Assembly: GCF_013371215.1 (NCBI RefSeq)
Contig: NZ_JABWMH010000003.1
Coordinates: 310,001-374,000, forward strand
From: Parasphingorhabdus flavimaris
GTDB lineage: Bacteria > Pseudomonadota > Alphaproteobacteria > Sphingomonadales > Sphingomonadaceae
Direction: 5' to 3'
DNA: 64,000 nucleotides
Below are positions 41,799 through 49,229 of this stretch, piece after piece; the first letter of the stretch is position 1; each line of letters starts with the position of its first letter. The notes below the pieces were generated by a model. That model ran no database searches. It was not told the DNA's origin and saw only the letters and a program-made list of their open reading frames with translations. Position numbers and translations under genes: made by a program.

Positions 41799-42689
41799 AT
41801 GAACATGTTACAAAACCAATCAGAGCTGGAGGAAATTTCCAGACGGCTTGACCGTGAAGAAGGCTACCGCGTGCTGCGCGCCGTCCCGAAACGCTTTTCT
41901 CATATGCCGGAAGACGGCGTGCCGCCCGATGGCAGATGCATTGCAATTTTAGACACTGAAACTTCGGGACTAAACGTTCATGAAGACAAGCTGATCGAAC
42001 TCGCGATTATGCTGGTGTGGGTGGATGATGACGGAGAGGTCAGCGGGCACATGGGGCCGGTAAGTTGGCTGCAAGATCCCGGAATAGAACTGGAACCGGA
42101 GATCACGTTGATCACCGGCCTTGCCAATCATCATTTGGCCCACAAGCAGATTGATGATGCAGCAGCATTGGGCTTCCTCGATCGAGCGGATCTGCTGGTC
42201 GCCCAGAACGCAAAATTTGATTTGGCTTGGATCGAGCAGCGCTATCCAAAACTGAAAGGCAAGGCCTGGGCTTGTTCCTGCAGCGAGATCGACTGGTTGA
42301 AGCTTGGCTACGAAGGACGCTCGCAACAACATCTGCTGGCTCAGCATGGCTGGTTTACCAATGCCCATAGGGCTGAGGCAGACGTCTGGTCATTGTTCTG
42401 GTTGCTGCAGCAGCGTCAGCGGGGGCCAGGCGACAGTCCGGTCCAGAGCCATCTGCAGCGTCTGCTGCAAGCTGCCGAGACGCCGACCGTGCTCGTTGAA
42501 GCGTTGCGCGCGCCATATTCTGCAAAGGATAAGCTCAAGGCTCGAGGTTATCGGTGGGATGCTGGGCGCCGCATCTGGTGCAAAGAAATGGCAGAGGAAA
42601 AGCTGGCTGTTGAACGCAGCTGGTTCCGAACCGAGGGACTTCCACTGTTCGGAGCTAAAACGATGACCGCAACTGAGCGTCACCGGTAA
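41799..42689 (+). CDS. DnaQ-like DEDDh 3'-5' exonuclease
   Basis: ATG 41799 (with AGGAG upstream) gives 296 residues. The three exonuclease motifs are present: IAILDTETSGL (ExoI, two acids), VAQNAKFDLAWIEQ (ExoII) and FTNAHRAEADVWSLFW (ExoIII with the His and Asp of the DEDDh class). A short C-terminal module follows with KLKARGYRWDAGRRIWCKEM, seen in other DnaQ-type proteins of mobile elements. It would degrade single-stranded 3' ends or proofread. It lies in the mobile element between the relaxase and another exonuclease-like gene. Confidence 0.88.
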   Translation: MNMLQNQSELEEISRRLDREEGYRVLRAVPKRFSHMPEDGVPPDGRCIAILDTETSGLNVHEDKLIELAIMLVWVDDDGEVSGHMGPVSWLQDPGIELEPEITLITGLANHHLAHKQIDDAAALGFLDRADLLVAQNAKFDLAWIEQRYPKLKGKAWACSCSEIDWLKLGYEGRSQQHLLAQHGWFTNAHRAEADVWSLFWLLQQRQRGPGDSPVQSHLQRLLQAAETPTVLVEALRAPYSAKDKLKARGYRWDAGRRIWCKEMAEEKLAVERSWFRTEGLPLFGAKTMTATERHR

Positions 42690-42717
42690 AAATTAATCAC
42701 AAGCCTCAACAACCACG

Positions 42718-42742
42718 GCCTGCCTTTCGGCGGGCTTTTTTT
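42718..42742 (+). terminator. Intrinsic terminator directly before the second exonuclease gene
   Basis: GCCTGCC-TTTC-GGCGGGC (one wobble pair) is followed by seven T, the classic Rho-independent design. The T-run ends only 17 bases before ATG 42760, so it must act either as an end for the upstream gene or as an attenuator for the downstream one. Confidence 0.8.
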
Positions 42743-42759
42743 ATGAAAGAAATATACTC

Positions 42760-43602
42760 ATGACCAACCCAACAGAAATTGAACGACAGCTGTCACGCGA
42801 AGCCAATCTATTTGCAGCGCGCGGCAGTGCAGCCCATCACGACAGAACCCGCACCTATATCGTTGCTGACTTTGAATATGGCTATGACCGGGACCGCCAT
42901 AACGGATATGGCGTAGCTGAAGGCAAAGACGCCGAGGAAAAGATACGTTGGCCGTTTCACCGCGTGGCGGCGGCATCTTGGTGCGTGATGCGCTTCAAGC
43001 GGGGTTCGGATATTCCCGAGATCCAAGGTCCGATTGTTCTCTCTGCCAATGACCACAGCGAAAAGGAAATGGTCTCTGTTTTCTTTGATGCCTTGGACCA
43101 GGAACCAGGCGCTGTGCTGGTGACATGGGGCGGGGAGCATAAGGATCTGGCCGTTCTGCGCCGAACCGCTGGTGAGCTTGATCTGATCATGCCCGGGCAG
43201 CTGCGCGAACTCTCGCCAGTCTCTGACCGTAGGATCGATCTATGCGGCGCCGTCTCGATCCGCGCGGAATCGGTTCATCTTCCGGAATATGCAGCAGCTT
43301 GCTCGATACCGGCAAAGCCGTCGCCATCCAAAACCATCGGCGAGCTGGTCGAGAAGGGGATGTGGGGGGATGTCGAGGAGCAGGTGCTGGCTGACGTCAT
43401 GACGACAGCGATCATCATGTTGCGCCATCTCAAATCCCACGGGCTGATCCGCTGCGCCATTCCAGCATGCAGTTTGGCGCTGGCAAATGCAGCGACGAGC
43501 GCGAACCCGGAGAGCGAGTTTCTGAGGCGAACGTTCAAGCCCTGGGCTCAGCTCAAAGATAGCACAGCCAATTATACCTGTCCGATCTACCGGGCAGCGT
43601 AG
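42760..43602 (+). CDS. RNase H-fold 3'-5' exonuclease-like protein
   Basis: A 280-residue protein with the three acidic motifs of DEDD exonucleases: TYIVADFEYGYD (ExoI), LVTWGGEHKDLAVL (ExoII) and EEQVLADVMTTAIIM (ExoIII, without the His of the DEDDh class). It resembles predicted 3'-5' exonucleases related to the PolB proofreading domain. The His/Asp in GGEHKDL may take part in catalysis. It directly follows the DnaQ-like gene with a terminator between them, so the pair may act together on DNA in the mobile element. Confidence 0.78.
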   Translation: MTNPTEIERQLSREANLFAARGSAAHHDRTRTYIVADFEYGYDRDRHNGYGVAEGKDAEEKIRWPFHRVAAASWCVMRFKRGSDIPEIQGPIVLSANDHSEKEMVSVFFDALDQEPGAVLVTWGGEHKDLAVLRRTAGELDLIMPGQLRELSPVSDRRIDLCGAVSIRAESVHLPEYAAACSIPAKPSPSKTIGELVEKGMWGDVEEQVLADVMTTAIIMLRHLKSHGLIRCAIPACSLALANAATSANPESEFLRRTFKPWAQLKDSTANYTCPIYRAA

Positions 43603-43612
43603 CTTCTATTCT

Positions 43613-43639
43613 ACGCTCCATCACGAGCGTGGACATTTT
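43613..43639 (+). terminator. Terminator after the second exonuclease gene
   Basis: ACGCTC (43613-43618) pairs with GAGCGT (43625-43630), followed by five T at 43635-43639. It lies 11 bases after the stop codon of the preceding gene. Confidence 0.6.
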
Positions 43640-43714
43640 TAAAGTCGAGCCGGCGTGATCACGGGCAGCGCTCTATTGACGACTGGCTCTACCAATATCT
43701 TCTAACCAATCCTC

Positions 43715-43747
43715 AAGCGGGCGGCATCTCAGGATGACCGCCCGCTT
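43715..43747 (+). terminator. Perfect stem-loop whose loop copies the next ribosome binding site
   Basis: AAGCGGGCGG pairs perfectly with CCGCCCGCTT around a 13-base loop. The segment GCATCTCAGGAT reaching into the loop (43724-43735) is repeated as GCATTTCAGGAT (43749-43760), which holds the AGGAT ribosome binding site for ATG 43768. It may be a terminator/attenuator or a protein-binding hairpin. Confidence 0.65.
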
Positions 43748-43767
43748 GGCATTTCAGGATAATTTTT

Positions 43768-44346
43768 ATGAAACTTCCCATATATTCGGAGCGGATCGTC
43801 ACCTTCTCCGTCGTCTATCATCCCTATCGCCGCAACACCGAACGGTTCATACGCGCCTTTGGTGCCTTCGAAGTCAATTTCCAGCCTGGTGATGACATAT
43901 TGTTCACGCGCCATCATCATACATATCCGGATAAGGATCGAACCGCTCCTTTACTGGAAATGACGAAGCTGCTCGATCAACAGACCGACTGCGTTTGCGC
44001 GGTTCTGGAAGCTCCGGGCGGGTCTCACCGGCCAAAAACCAAAGCCGACTTTGCGAAAAATGTCCTTGATGCACTGCCGATCTTCAATCTGGGTCTCCAC
44101 CGCAAGATCCATGTTCACCGGACAGAAGACCAATATGTCAGGGTCAGCGCCGAACTGTTTGGCATAACTTTGGCGTCCAAGATGGCCGGGCCGTCAGAAA
44201 AATCCCGGCGAGCAGCAGACCACGCTCAAGCGCTGTGGCTGTCCTGGGTGTTCAATTGCCTTGCTGAGGATCCGGATCAGGCGAACCTGGTTGCGGCCTT
44301 TCAGGCTTGGCGCTGCGTCGACGACCTGCGTCCCGTGATATTTTAA
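43768..44346 (+). CDS. Unknown protein of the mobile-element module
   Basis: A 192-residue soluble protein I do not recognise. It has several His and aromatic residues (SVVYHPYRRNTERFIRAFG, then ILFTRHHHTYPDKDRTAPL) and a central acidic part (TDCVCAVLEAPGGSHRPKTK). The later segment (KSRRAADHAQALWLSWVFNC) is helical. No catalytic motif is sure. It is preceded by a stem-loop and a short ribosome binding site (AGGAT), like the other genes in this block, and read in the same direction. Function unknown. Confidence 0.7.
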   Translation: MKLPIYSERIVTFSVVYHPYRRNTERFIRAFGAFEVNFQPGDDILFTRHHHTYPDKDRTAPLLEMTKLLDQQTDCVCAVLEAPGGSHRPKTKADFAKNVLDALPIFNLGLHRKIHVHRTEDQYVRVSAELFGITLASKMAGPSEKSRRAADHAQALWLSWVFNCLAEDPDQANLVAAFQAWRCVDDLRPVIF

Positions 44347-44434
44347 AGAACAGGCATTCGCGTAGCGGCCACTGACCTTCGGGGCAGCGTCTGCCGCGCG
44401 GCATCATCAATCAATAACAGCAGGAGCAGAAATC

Positions 44435-44440
44435 ATGTAG
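44435..44440 (+). other. Start-stop element: ATG followed directly by TAG
   Basis: A good ribosome binding site (AGGAG at 44422-44426, eight bases away) leads to ATG immediately followed by TAG, so no peptide is made. Downstream, GCAGCG and CGCTGC form a hairpin (44459-44477). Such start-stop sites can hold ribosomes and influence nearby RNA. Alternatively it is the scar of a deleted gene. The surrounding gap (44347-44546) has no other gene. Confidence 0.55.
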
Positions 44441-44492
44441 TAAACTCACCAAGACCCTGCAGCGGGCAAAACGCTGCACACATCATCAACCA

Positions 44493-44526
44493 AGTCGCTC
44501 GACATTTCGTCGTTGCGGCTTTTTTT
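44493..44526 (+). terminator. Intrinsic terminator before the HGGL-family gene
   Basis: AGTCGC-TCGAC pairs with GTCG-TTGCGGCT (one wobble and small bulge) and is followed by seven T. It ends 20 bases before ATG 44547 and repeats the arrangement seen before the neighbouring genes. Confidence 0.7.
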
Positions 44527-44546
44527 ATATCTAAAGGAAATATATC

Positions 44547-45227
44547 ATGGCGAAGAAGCCAACCAATAATCGCGCGCCGACAAAGGCCGAGCCCAACAAG
44601 CCTTATAAAATCGCGGGCACTTCCATCGTCCCGGCCCAGCTATTCCATGTTCCCTCGCTTCAGCCAAGAAAGGAGGGGCCGTGGCGCGATGAACCCGATA
44701 AGCTTTCATGGACTGATAAAGCCACCGGTATGCCCTGCATAATGCTCCGCGCCCGGCTTGGCACTTTATCAGGCTATGTCGCGGTAAACACCGAGCATCC
44801 TCTGTTCGGCTTCGACTACCGCGCTGTTCCAGCAGACCTTGGCATTCAGCCTCACGGCGGCCTGAACTACAGCGCGCCCTGCGATGAAGAAGCGGACGAA
44901 CGCGTTTCTGTCTGCCATATTTCACAGCAGCCCCGGGAACGGGTCCGCCATCCGCGCGGCAAGCAGGAGCATCCTCCATTCAGTGAAGAACTATGGTGGT
45001 TCGGGTTCGCCTGCGACAAATCCTACGATTTGGTTCCTGGCTGCTACCAAATCCATATGTCGGCTGAAAACGGGCAGACTTATCGCGGCGAGGATTACGT
45101 ATTCACCCAGTGCACAAATCTCGCGCATCAGTTGGCTGCGGCTGGTGGCGAGATGGGTTCGGGCGTTCCCATCGATACGAGCAGCTTTACCGTGCCGCCT
45201 GTCGGTCTTGATGCAGGGGAGAAGTAA
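44547..45227 (+). CDS. Unknown protein with GYVAV/HPLFG/HGGL/WWFGF signature
   Basis: A 226-residue protein. Signature parts are LSGYVAVNTEHPLFGFDY, PHGGLNYSAPC, LWWFGFACDKSYDLVPGC and TYRGEDYVFTQCTNLAHQL. I recall this pattern from many phage, plasmid and actinobacterial or proteobacterial proteins of unknown function, where a Cys/His/Asp set is conserved, suggesting an enzyme or metal fold. The first 50 residues are polar and specific to this copy. It is followed one base later by the next gene, with a GGGGAGAAG ribosome binding site inside its end. Confidence 0.75.
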   Translation: MAKKPTNNRAPTKAEPNKPYKIAGTSIVPAQLFHVPSLQPRKEGPWRDEPDKLSWTDKATGMPCIMLRARLGTLSGYVAVNTEHPLFGFDYRAVPADLGIQPHGGLNYSAPCDEEADERVSVCHISQQPRERVRHPRGKQEHPPFSEELWWFGFACDKSYDLVPGCYQIHMSAENGQTYRGEDYVFTQCTNLAHQLAAAGGEMGSGVPIDTSSFTVPPVGLDAGEK

Positions 45228-45228
45228 G

Positions 45229-46047
45229 ATGGACGAGAACATTCCATACGAAAAACGCCGCAATCCCAATCTGCCTTGGGGATACTGGATGGCAGCTCCA
45301 GGTGAAACCACAGGCGATCAGGTTCTGATCGATGAAGATGGCAGCCGGTGGGCGTCTGTTCGTGAATGTCTGTGGGTCAAGCGCTTTAACATGGCGATGC
45401 CCGAGCATCTTCCGTATATTGACCTCGAACTGGAGTTCCTGCTCACCTTTCTGGTCATCACGGAACGCCGGATCATTCGGGTTGAGGAGAAGGCCATTGA
45501 CATATTTGGTGACCATGACAGGGCCCGGTTCTACCAAAGCTGGCTGATCGACAAGAAGCTCATGACGTATGATCGGGGCGGTTGCCTATTTCCCGAACTC
45601 ACCCCGGAAGCCTTTGCTATCTTGCTGATGCTGGCCAATACACGCAGCCTGAGGAACCAACCGCTGCCGGTCGGCCTGCCGACGCTGGAGCGATGGCATG
45701 GGCTCGACCCGGAAGCCATGACGCCCGAATGGGAAGCAGCGCTGCAGAAACTGGAGCGCTATGCCGACCGGCTGCCATATCGGTTTGAGCGGGTGATGAT
45801 CGGCAAGCTTAATGCCATTAGGCTGGTCGGTGATGGACTGGGGCCGAACATCCCGCTCCGCCGGACCTTGTGGTCGCTCACCTTCCGGGATCAATATGCG
45901 CGGGACCGGTTCTACTACTGGCTTTGCCACCGCGTCGATCGGTGGAGCGATTGGGGGACGCGCGCTTGGGAAAATGGCCCCCGAGCGCTCAGCGAATATT
46001 TGCTGCAGCTGAAATTTGCAGATGAACCGGCCGTGATGCCAGACTGA
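45229..46047 (+). CDS. Unknown protein, last gene of the mobile-element module
   Basis: Start ATG 45229 is set by GGGGAGAAG and the stop of the preceding gene one base earlier; 272 residues. It begins NPNLPWGYWMAAPGETTGDQ, then has an all-alpha look with many Leu, Arg and Trp (LPYIDLELEFLLTFLVITER, then TLWSLTFRDQYARDRFYYWL). There is no known domain or signal peptide. It shares an operon with the HGGL-signature protein. Winged-helix or replication-type folds are possible guesses that I cannot support. Function unknown. Confidence 0.72.
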   Translation: MDENIPYEKRRNPNLPWGYWMAAPGETTGDQVLIDEDGSRWASVRECLWVKRFNMAMPEHLPYIDLELEFLLTFLVITERRIIRVEEKAIDIFGDHDRARFYQSWLIDKKLMTYDRGGCLFPELTPEAFAILLMLANTRSLRNQPLPVGLPTLERWHGLDPEAMTPEWEAALQKLERYADRLPYRFERVMIGKLNAIRLVGDGLGPNIPLRRTLWSLTFRDQYARDRFYYWLCHRVDRWSDWGTRAWENGPRALSEYLLQLKFADEPAVMPD

Positions 46048-46069
46048 CCAAGCAGCATGATGCCAAGAA

Positions 46070-46101
46070 CAACGGGCGGGCTCTTCGGAGGCCGTCCGTT
46101 G
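46070..46101 (+). terminator. Stem-loop after the last mobile-element module gene
   Basis: CAACGGGCGG pairs with CCGTCCGTTG (one wobble) around a loop with CTCTTCGGAG. It lies 23 bases after the stop codon. The T-run is weak (TCATTTACC). Confidence 0.6.
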
Positions 46102-46713
46102 TCATTTACCTAGGCGTAAATTTACCAAAAACCCGCTTCCCTCTAGTTCATCCGGAGCACCTCGCCATCTAGTCTCCCATGCTTCGTTAGCCTACAAGGT
46201 CAGGTGACCAATCGATTTACTCGGTCGCTGCGTTGAAAGTTACCTCTGAATCCGGAGCAGACATGCCCTGAGTTCGACTCCGGCATTTCCGACGTCGGTC
46301 CAGACAAAGCCGCAGGCCATGGTCCTCTTTTCAGATTAGCTTATTGAAAGCCGGCAGTCGCGAATCCACCTAGTAATTGCAGTTCTGGCGCGAGCAAATT
46401 CTGAGCGCTGGACGGCAGCTTTCAGAATCGAGAATGGGTCGAGGAGACGGCAACAATTGCGCGTAATTTCGGACCGACTGTAGTTGGGCCGGAAGCGACC
46501 ATAGAACATGATCGCCGTAGATGCACTTATGGAAAGCCGGGCGAAATCTGACAATCGACTTATACTTTCCGTCAATACTGGCTGCGTTGATTGCAGGCTA
46601 TCTCCGCCAGAGGTCAAATGCGGGTGTCGCGCCGATTTTTGCGTAACGAACAGAGGAACCTGCTCGCCAGCATCTCGTCACGGTTCGCCGAGGCAGCATA
46701 ATATAGTTGAACG

Positions 46714-46745
46714 GGGCGGTCTGGAAACATTTTTCCAGACCGCCC
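46714..46745. terminator. Perfect 14-bp hairpin downstream of the integrase
   Basis: GGGCGGTCTGGAAA and TTTCCAGACCGCCC pair without mismatch around a four-base loop. It is 142 bases past the leftward integrase stop (46887) and could end that transcript; A/T tracts inside the stem make a bidirectional terminator plausible. Confidence 0.65.
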
Positions 46746-46886
46746 AGTCAAAACGAATGTTCAAACCTACTGCCGGTAAAAACGAACGATCCCGCGCAAC
46801 GAGGTGCGCAGCGGCGCCTAAATTGTCTTCAAGCTCTCCATAAGCCTAGTCGCCAAAGGCATATTATGCAGTTCTGGCGGCAAATA

Positions 46887-48872
46887 TTATTTTACTCGCG
46901 CTTTTCTTGGCTCACGAAGTTTTGCAGGAAGCAAAGAAACAGGGAAGGGGTCCAGATGCTTCGTTACTTCCGGTATCGTTGCTACGGCATTACGCAACAG
47001 TGCCATATGCGCCTTCGAGTAACGTCCTTCAGTTTCCCCTTTGAGAGCATGGCCAGCAAAATCTGCTCTGATTTCAGATGGGATTCCAGCACCCTTCATT
47101 GAATCTATCGCGGTGTGACGAAATGCGTGCATTGCTTGGCCGCCTTTAAGAAATGCTAGTTCCTTGGCTATCTTGGTCCAAATACGTTTATAATAGGCAT
47201 CGCCCATCTGGCCCAAGCCGCTCTCAGCTACTAGCTCCGGAAATAGGGTCTTCTCTCCCGCTTCGCGTAGCGCCGTCACATAATCAATCAAGCCCAATCG
47301 CTGCAATTCCTTCGCCACCGGCACTTTGCGTGCCGAACTAATGGTCTTCACCCGGCGCACGTCATTGGCGCGAACGTTGAAGAACCAAAAACCATCTTCC
47401 GTTTCCACATCATTGACGTCCAGGCCGCAAATTTCATCGCGGCGCATCCCTGAATACCACGCGATCAGGGGCACGAAATACCACGCATCGTGAACGAGCA
47501 AATCGCCTGGCTGCATACGCCGCGCATGTGATTTTGAACCTGTCCATGGCGGGAGATTGAAAATCTCCCTGCCTTGCTCCACGGTATAGACCGATTGTAG
47601 TTCACGTTGGTTACGAGTGTCGTTCATAATGAATGCTCCATAGTCAAGTCGTCCCAATGGGTGGTGTTTGTTAAACCAGCCAGTGAGCTGGCGCAGGAAG
47701 CCCCAATGCCGGTTGGTCGTAACAACGCCCAACCCAAGTTCTTTTCGAGAAAGGTGCTCGGCCGGCTTAATTTTTGTATCTGTAACTCGCCCTTTCCGCT
47801 TCGCTTCTTTTTTCATCGCTTCTTCACCAGCAACGACTTTGGCTTCGGTTTCGTCGATGATTTGCCAGATCGTCATATCGCGATGCTTGGGGGATTTACG
47901 AAAGGAGGGGCCGTGCAGCTTTTCGAAACACTGGTCTAGTTTGACGAGATCGTCATGCGTGACGGTCGCCAGCGCTCGCCCGTCCATGACCTGCTCGAGA
48001 AGCATTGCAGGAAGTTCGAACTGGTTGCGCGTTTTCAAGGTCCAAGGTTCGCCTTTTTTTCGCGAATTGCCGTCCTTGCCGCCTGTGCGCGGATTATGCT
48101 CAAAAAATCTGAGCACTGCTTCGCTTGGTGTCATGGTGACCCACTCGTTAGCTACAGGCTGGTGAGAAGTTACGGTAGGTGAAGAATTTTGAGGGTTTAT
48201 TGGTTCATAACCCGCCACTTGGACCGGAGCATAAGCCGTGCTTGGATCGGCGAGAACGCGGCGGAATTCCCGGACTGCCTCAATGCGCGCCTGATTGACC
48301 ACTTTGCGCGCCATGGCTTCACGCAATACAGTTTCTTCCACGCCGATTTCGGCCAGTCTTGTGACGGCTGCCTCCTCAGCGCCATCCTGCTGAATTGATT
48401 CGGCAAGGTCCGACCAAGCCATGATGACAATGGGTTCATCGTCGTCGTCGGGATCTATCCGGGCGATCAGGAAATCATCGATTTTGCCTTTTACGACGCC
48501 GTCACTTGCTGCTGATTCGCTAGCGCCCAGACGCAGCGAGAGCGCTTTGTCTATATCGTCGTGATCTTCTGGAGGAATAATGTGGAGGTTTGCGTGCATG
48601 ACTTCGAGTCGATCGCGCTCAATCAGCATTTGGCGGCGATAGATTTCCGCCCGCTGAGCGCTGGTCAGTCCGTCGCTCCTAATATTCGTCATCATGTTCA
48701 TCGCGACCCTCTCGCAAATCAAAGTCAGCGCTGGAGCGAGTAACGCTGCATGCCTTCGATTCGTAGTCTTGAGGGACATCCTTAACCGAAAAGGCTTATC
48801 AAGCCCTAAACGTATGAGGCGGCGATAATAATAGGTGCCGTGCTTGCGAGTGACGTTTTGTATTCCGCACAT
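46887..48872 (-). CDS. Large site-specific tyrosine recombinase (integrase)
   Basis: A 661-residue integrase that would integrate and excise the element. The N-terminus (VTRKHGTYYYRRLIRLGL, then FRLRMSLKTTNRRHAALLA) is the DUF6538-like head of one integrase branch. The catalytic domain is at about 440-640: first Arg in WYSGMRRDEICGL, the His-x-x-Arg box in HAFRHTAIDSM, a second His in DFAGHALKGETEG, and the nucleophile Tyr in GRYSKAH. All catalytic residues are present, so it may be active. It lies at the right edge of the mobile region, next to the Tad-pilus chromosome segment, which fits an integrase beside its attachment site. Confidence 0.93.
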   Translation of the reverse strand: MCGIQNVTRKHGTYYYRRLIRLGLDKPFRLRMSLKTTNRRHAALLAPALTLICERVAMNMMTNIRSDGLTSAQRAEIYRRQMLIERDRLEVMHANLHIIPPEDHDDIDKALSLRLGASESAASDGVVKGKIDDFLIARIDPDDDDEPIVIMAWSDLAESIQQDGAEEAAVTRLAEIGVEETVLREAMARKVVNQARIEAVREFRRVLADPSTAYAPVQVAGYEPINPQNSSPTVTSHQPVANEWVTMTPSEAVLRFFEHNPRTGGKDGNSRKKGEPWTLKTRNQFELPAMLLEQVMDGRALATVTHDDLVKLDQCFEKLHGPSFRKSPKHRDMTIWQIIDETEAKVVAGEEAMKKEAKRKGRVTDTKIKPAEHLSRKELGLGVVTTNRHWGFLRQLTGWFNKHHPLGRLDYGAFIMNDTRNQRELQSVYTVEQGREIFNLPPWTGSKSHARRMQPGDLLVHDAWYFVPLIAWYSGMRRDEICGLDVNDVETEDGFWFFNVRANDVRRVKTISSARKVPVAKELQRLGLIDYVTALREAGEKTLFPELVAESGLGQMGDAYYKRIWTKIAKELAFLKGGQAMHAFRHTAIDSMKGAGIPSEIRADFAGHALKGETEGRYSKAHMALLRNAVATIPEVTKHLDPFPVSLLPAKLREPRKARVK

Positions 48873-49229
48873 GGGTGGTGGTATCCTTCCGTGGCACCCT
48901 GTCGTGGCGAACCACGACGGGGTAAGAGAAAGAAACCAAATATTTCAAGAGCTTATGTCATTGTTGGCTGGGGCTCCTGCCACCCCAACCAACTTTTCAT
49001 CGATCAGATCATTGGACTGCGGGTAGCAGACCACAAAGCGCAAGCTCGTCCTGGATACAGCAGGATCAGTGACGGCCATCGGCGTATTTCCGTCAGGAAC
49101 AGGGCCTGGCAAGGTGAATGAGACACCAGCTCTGAACAATCCGGCGGAAGGCAGTAAGCTATCATTAACCAAATAGGAGCATTGATTATTTTCCGGCCAA
49201 GCCATAGTCTCGGGAAACAGGTGTCAGAT
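48873..49229. other. Integrase-proximal intergenic region, probable right boundary
   Basis: 357 bases with no gene I can support. It contains the strong hairpin 48896-48923 and another GC-rich inverted stretch near 48967-48991 (GGCTGGGGCTCCTGCCACCCC). An opposite-strand frame (49205-48945) looks protein-like but has no start signal or known family; it may be the remnant of a chromosomal gene. Integrative elements of this type usually have attR or attL here, but no repeat partner is in the window. Confidence 0.55.
48896..48923. repeat. 12-bp stem hairpin with CGAA loop next to the integrase start
   Basis: ACCCTGTCGTGG pairs with CCACGACGGGGT (one G-T pair) around CGAA. It lies 24 bases upstream of the integrase ATG. 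Such a hairpin could be a recombination arm site, a terminator for a former neighbour, or a control element for the integrase. Confidence 0.55.

Larger units (their letters stand above)
46048..46886. other. Long non-coding stretch between the module and the integrase
   Basis: About 840 bases without a convincing gene; short frames lack homology and ribosome binding sites. It holds a stem-loop right after the last gene (46070-46101) and a perfect 14-bp hairpin (46714-46745). The central part, 46200-46650, has many GG-rich broken repeats (for example GACTGTAGTTGGGCCGGAAG) that look like decayed intergenic repeat elements. It could also hold an attachment or control site for the element. Confidence 0.6.

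Noticed and set aside
42743-42763. Six-codon frame MKEIYS ending in the ATGA of the next gene
   Set aside because: It starts at the end of a terminator T-run and has no ribosome binding site; most likely chance.
46336-46843. Short frames on both strands in the 46-46.9 kb gap
   Set aside because: No ribosome binding sites, odd composition and overlapping each other; treated as non-coding.
48960-48995. tRNA 3' end as integration target
   Set aside because: The GC-rich inverted stretch cannot be folded into a cloverleaf and has no T-loop sequence.
48945-49205. Minus-strand 86-residue frame beside the integrase
   Set aside because: The composition looks protein-like, but there is no ribosome binding site, signal peptide or family; kept only as a possible gene remnant.
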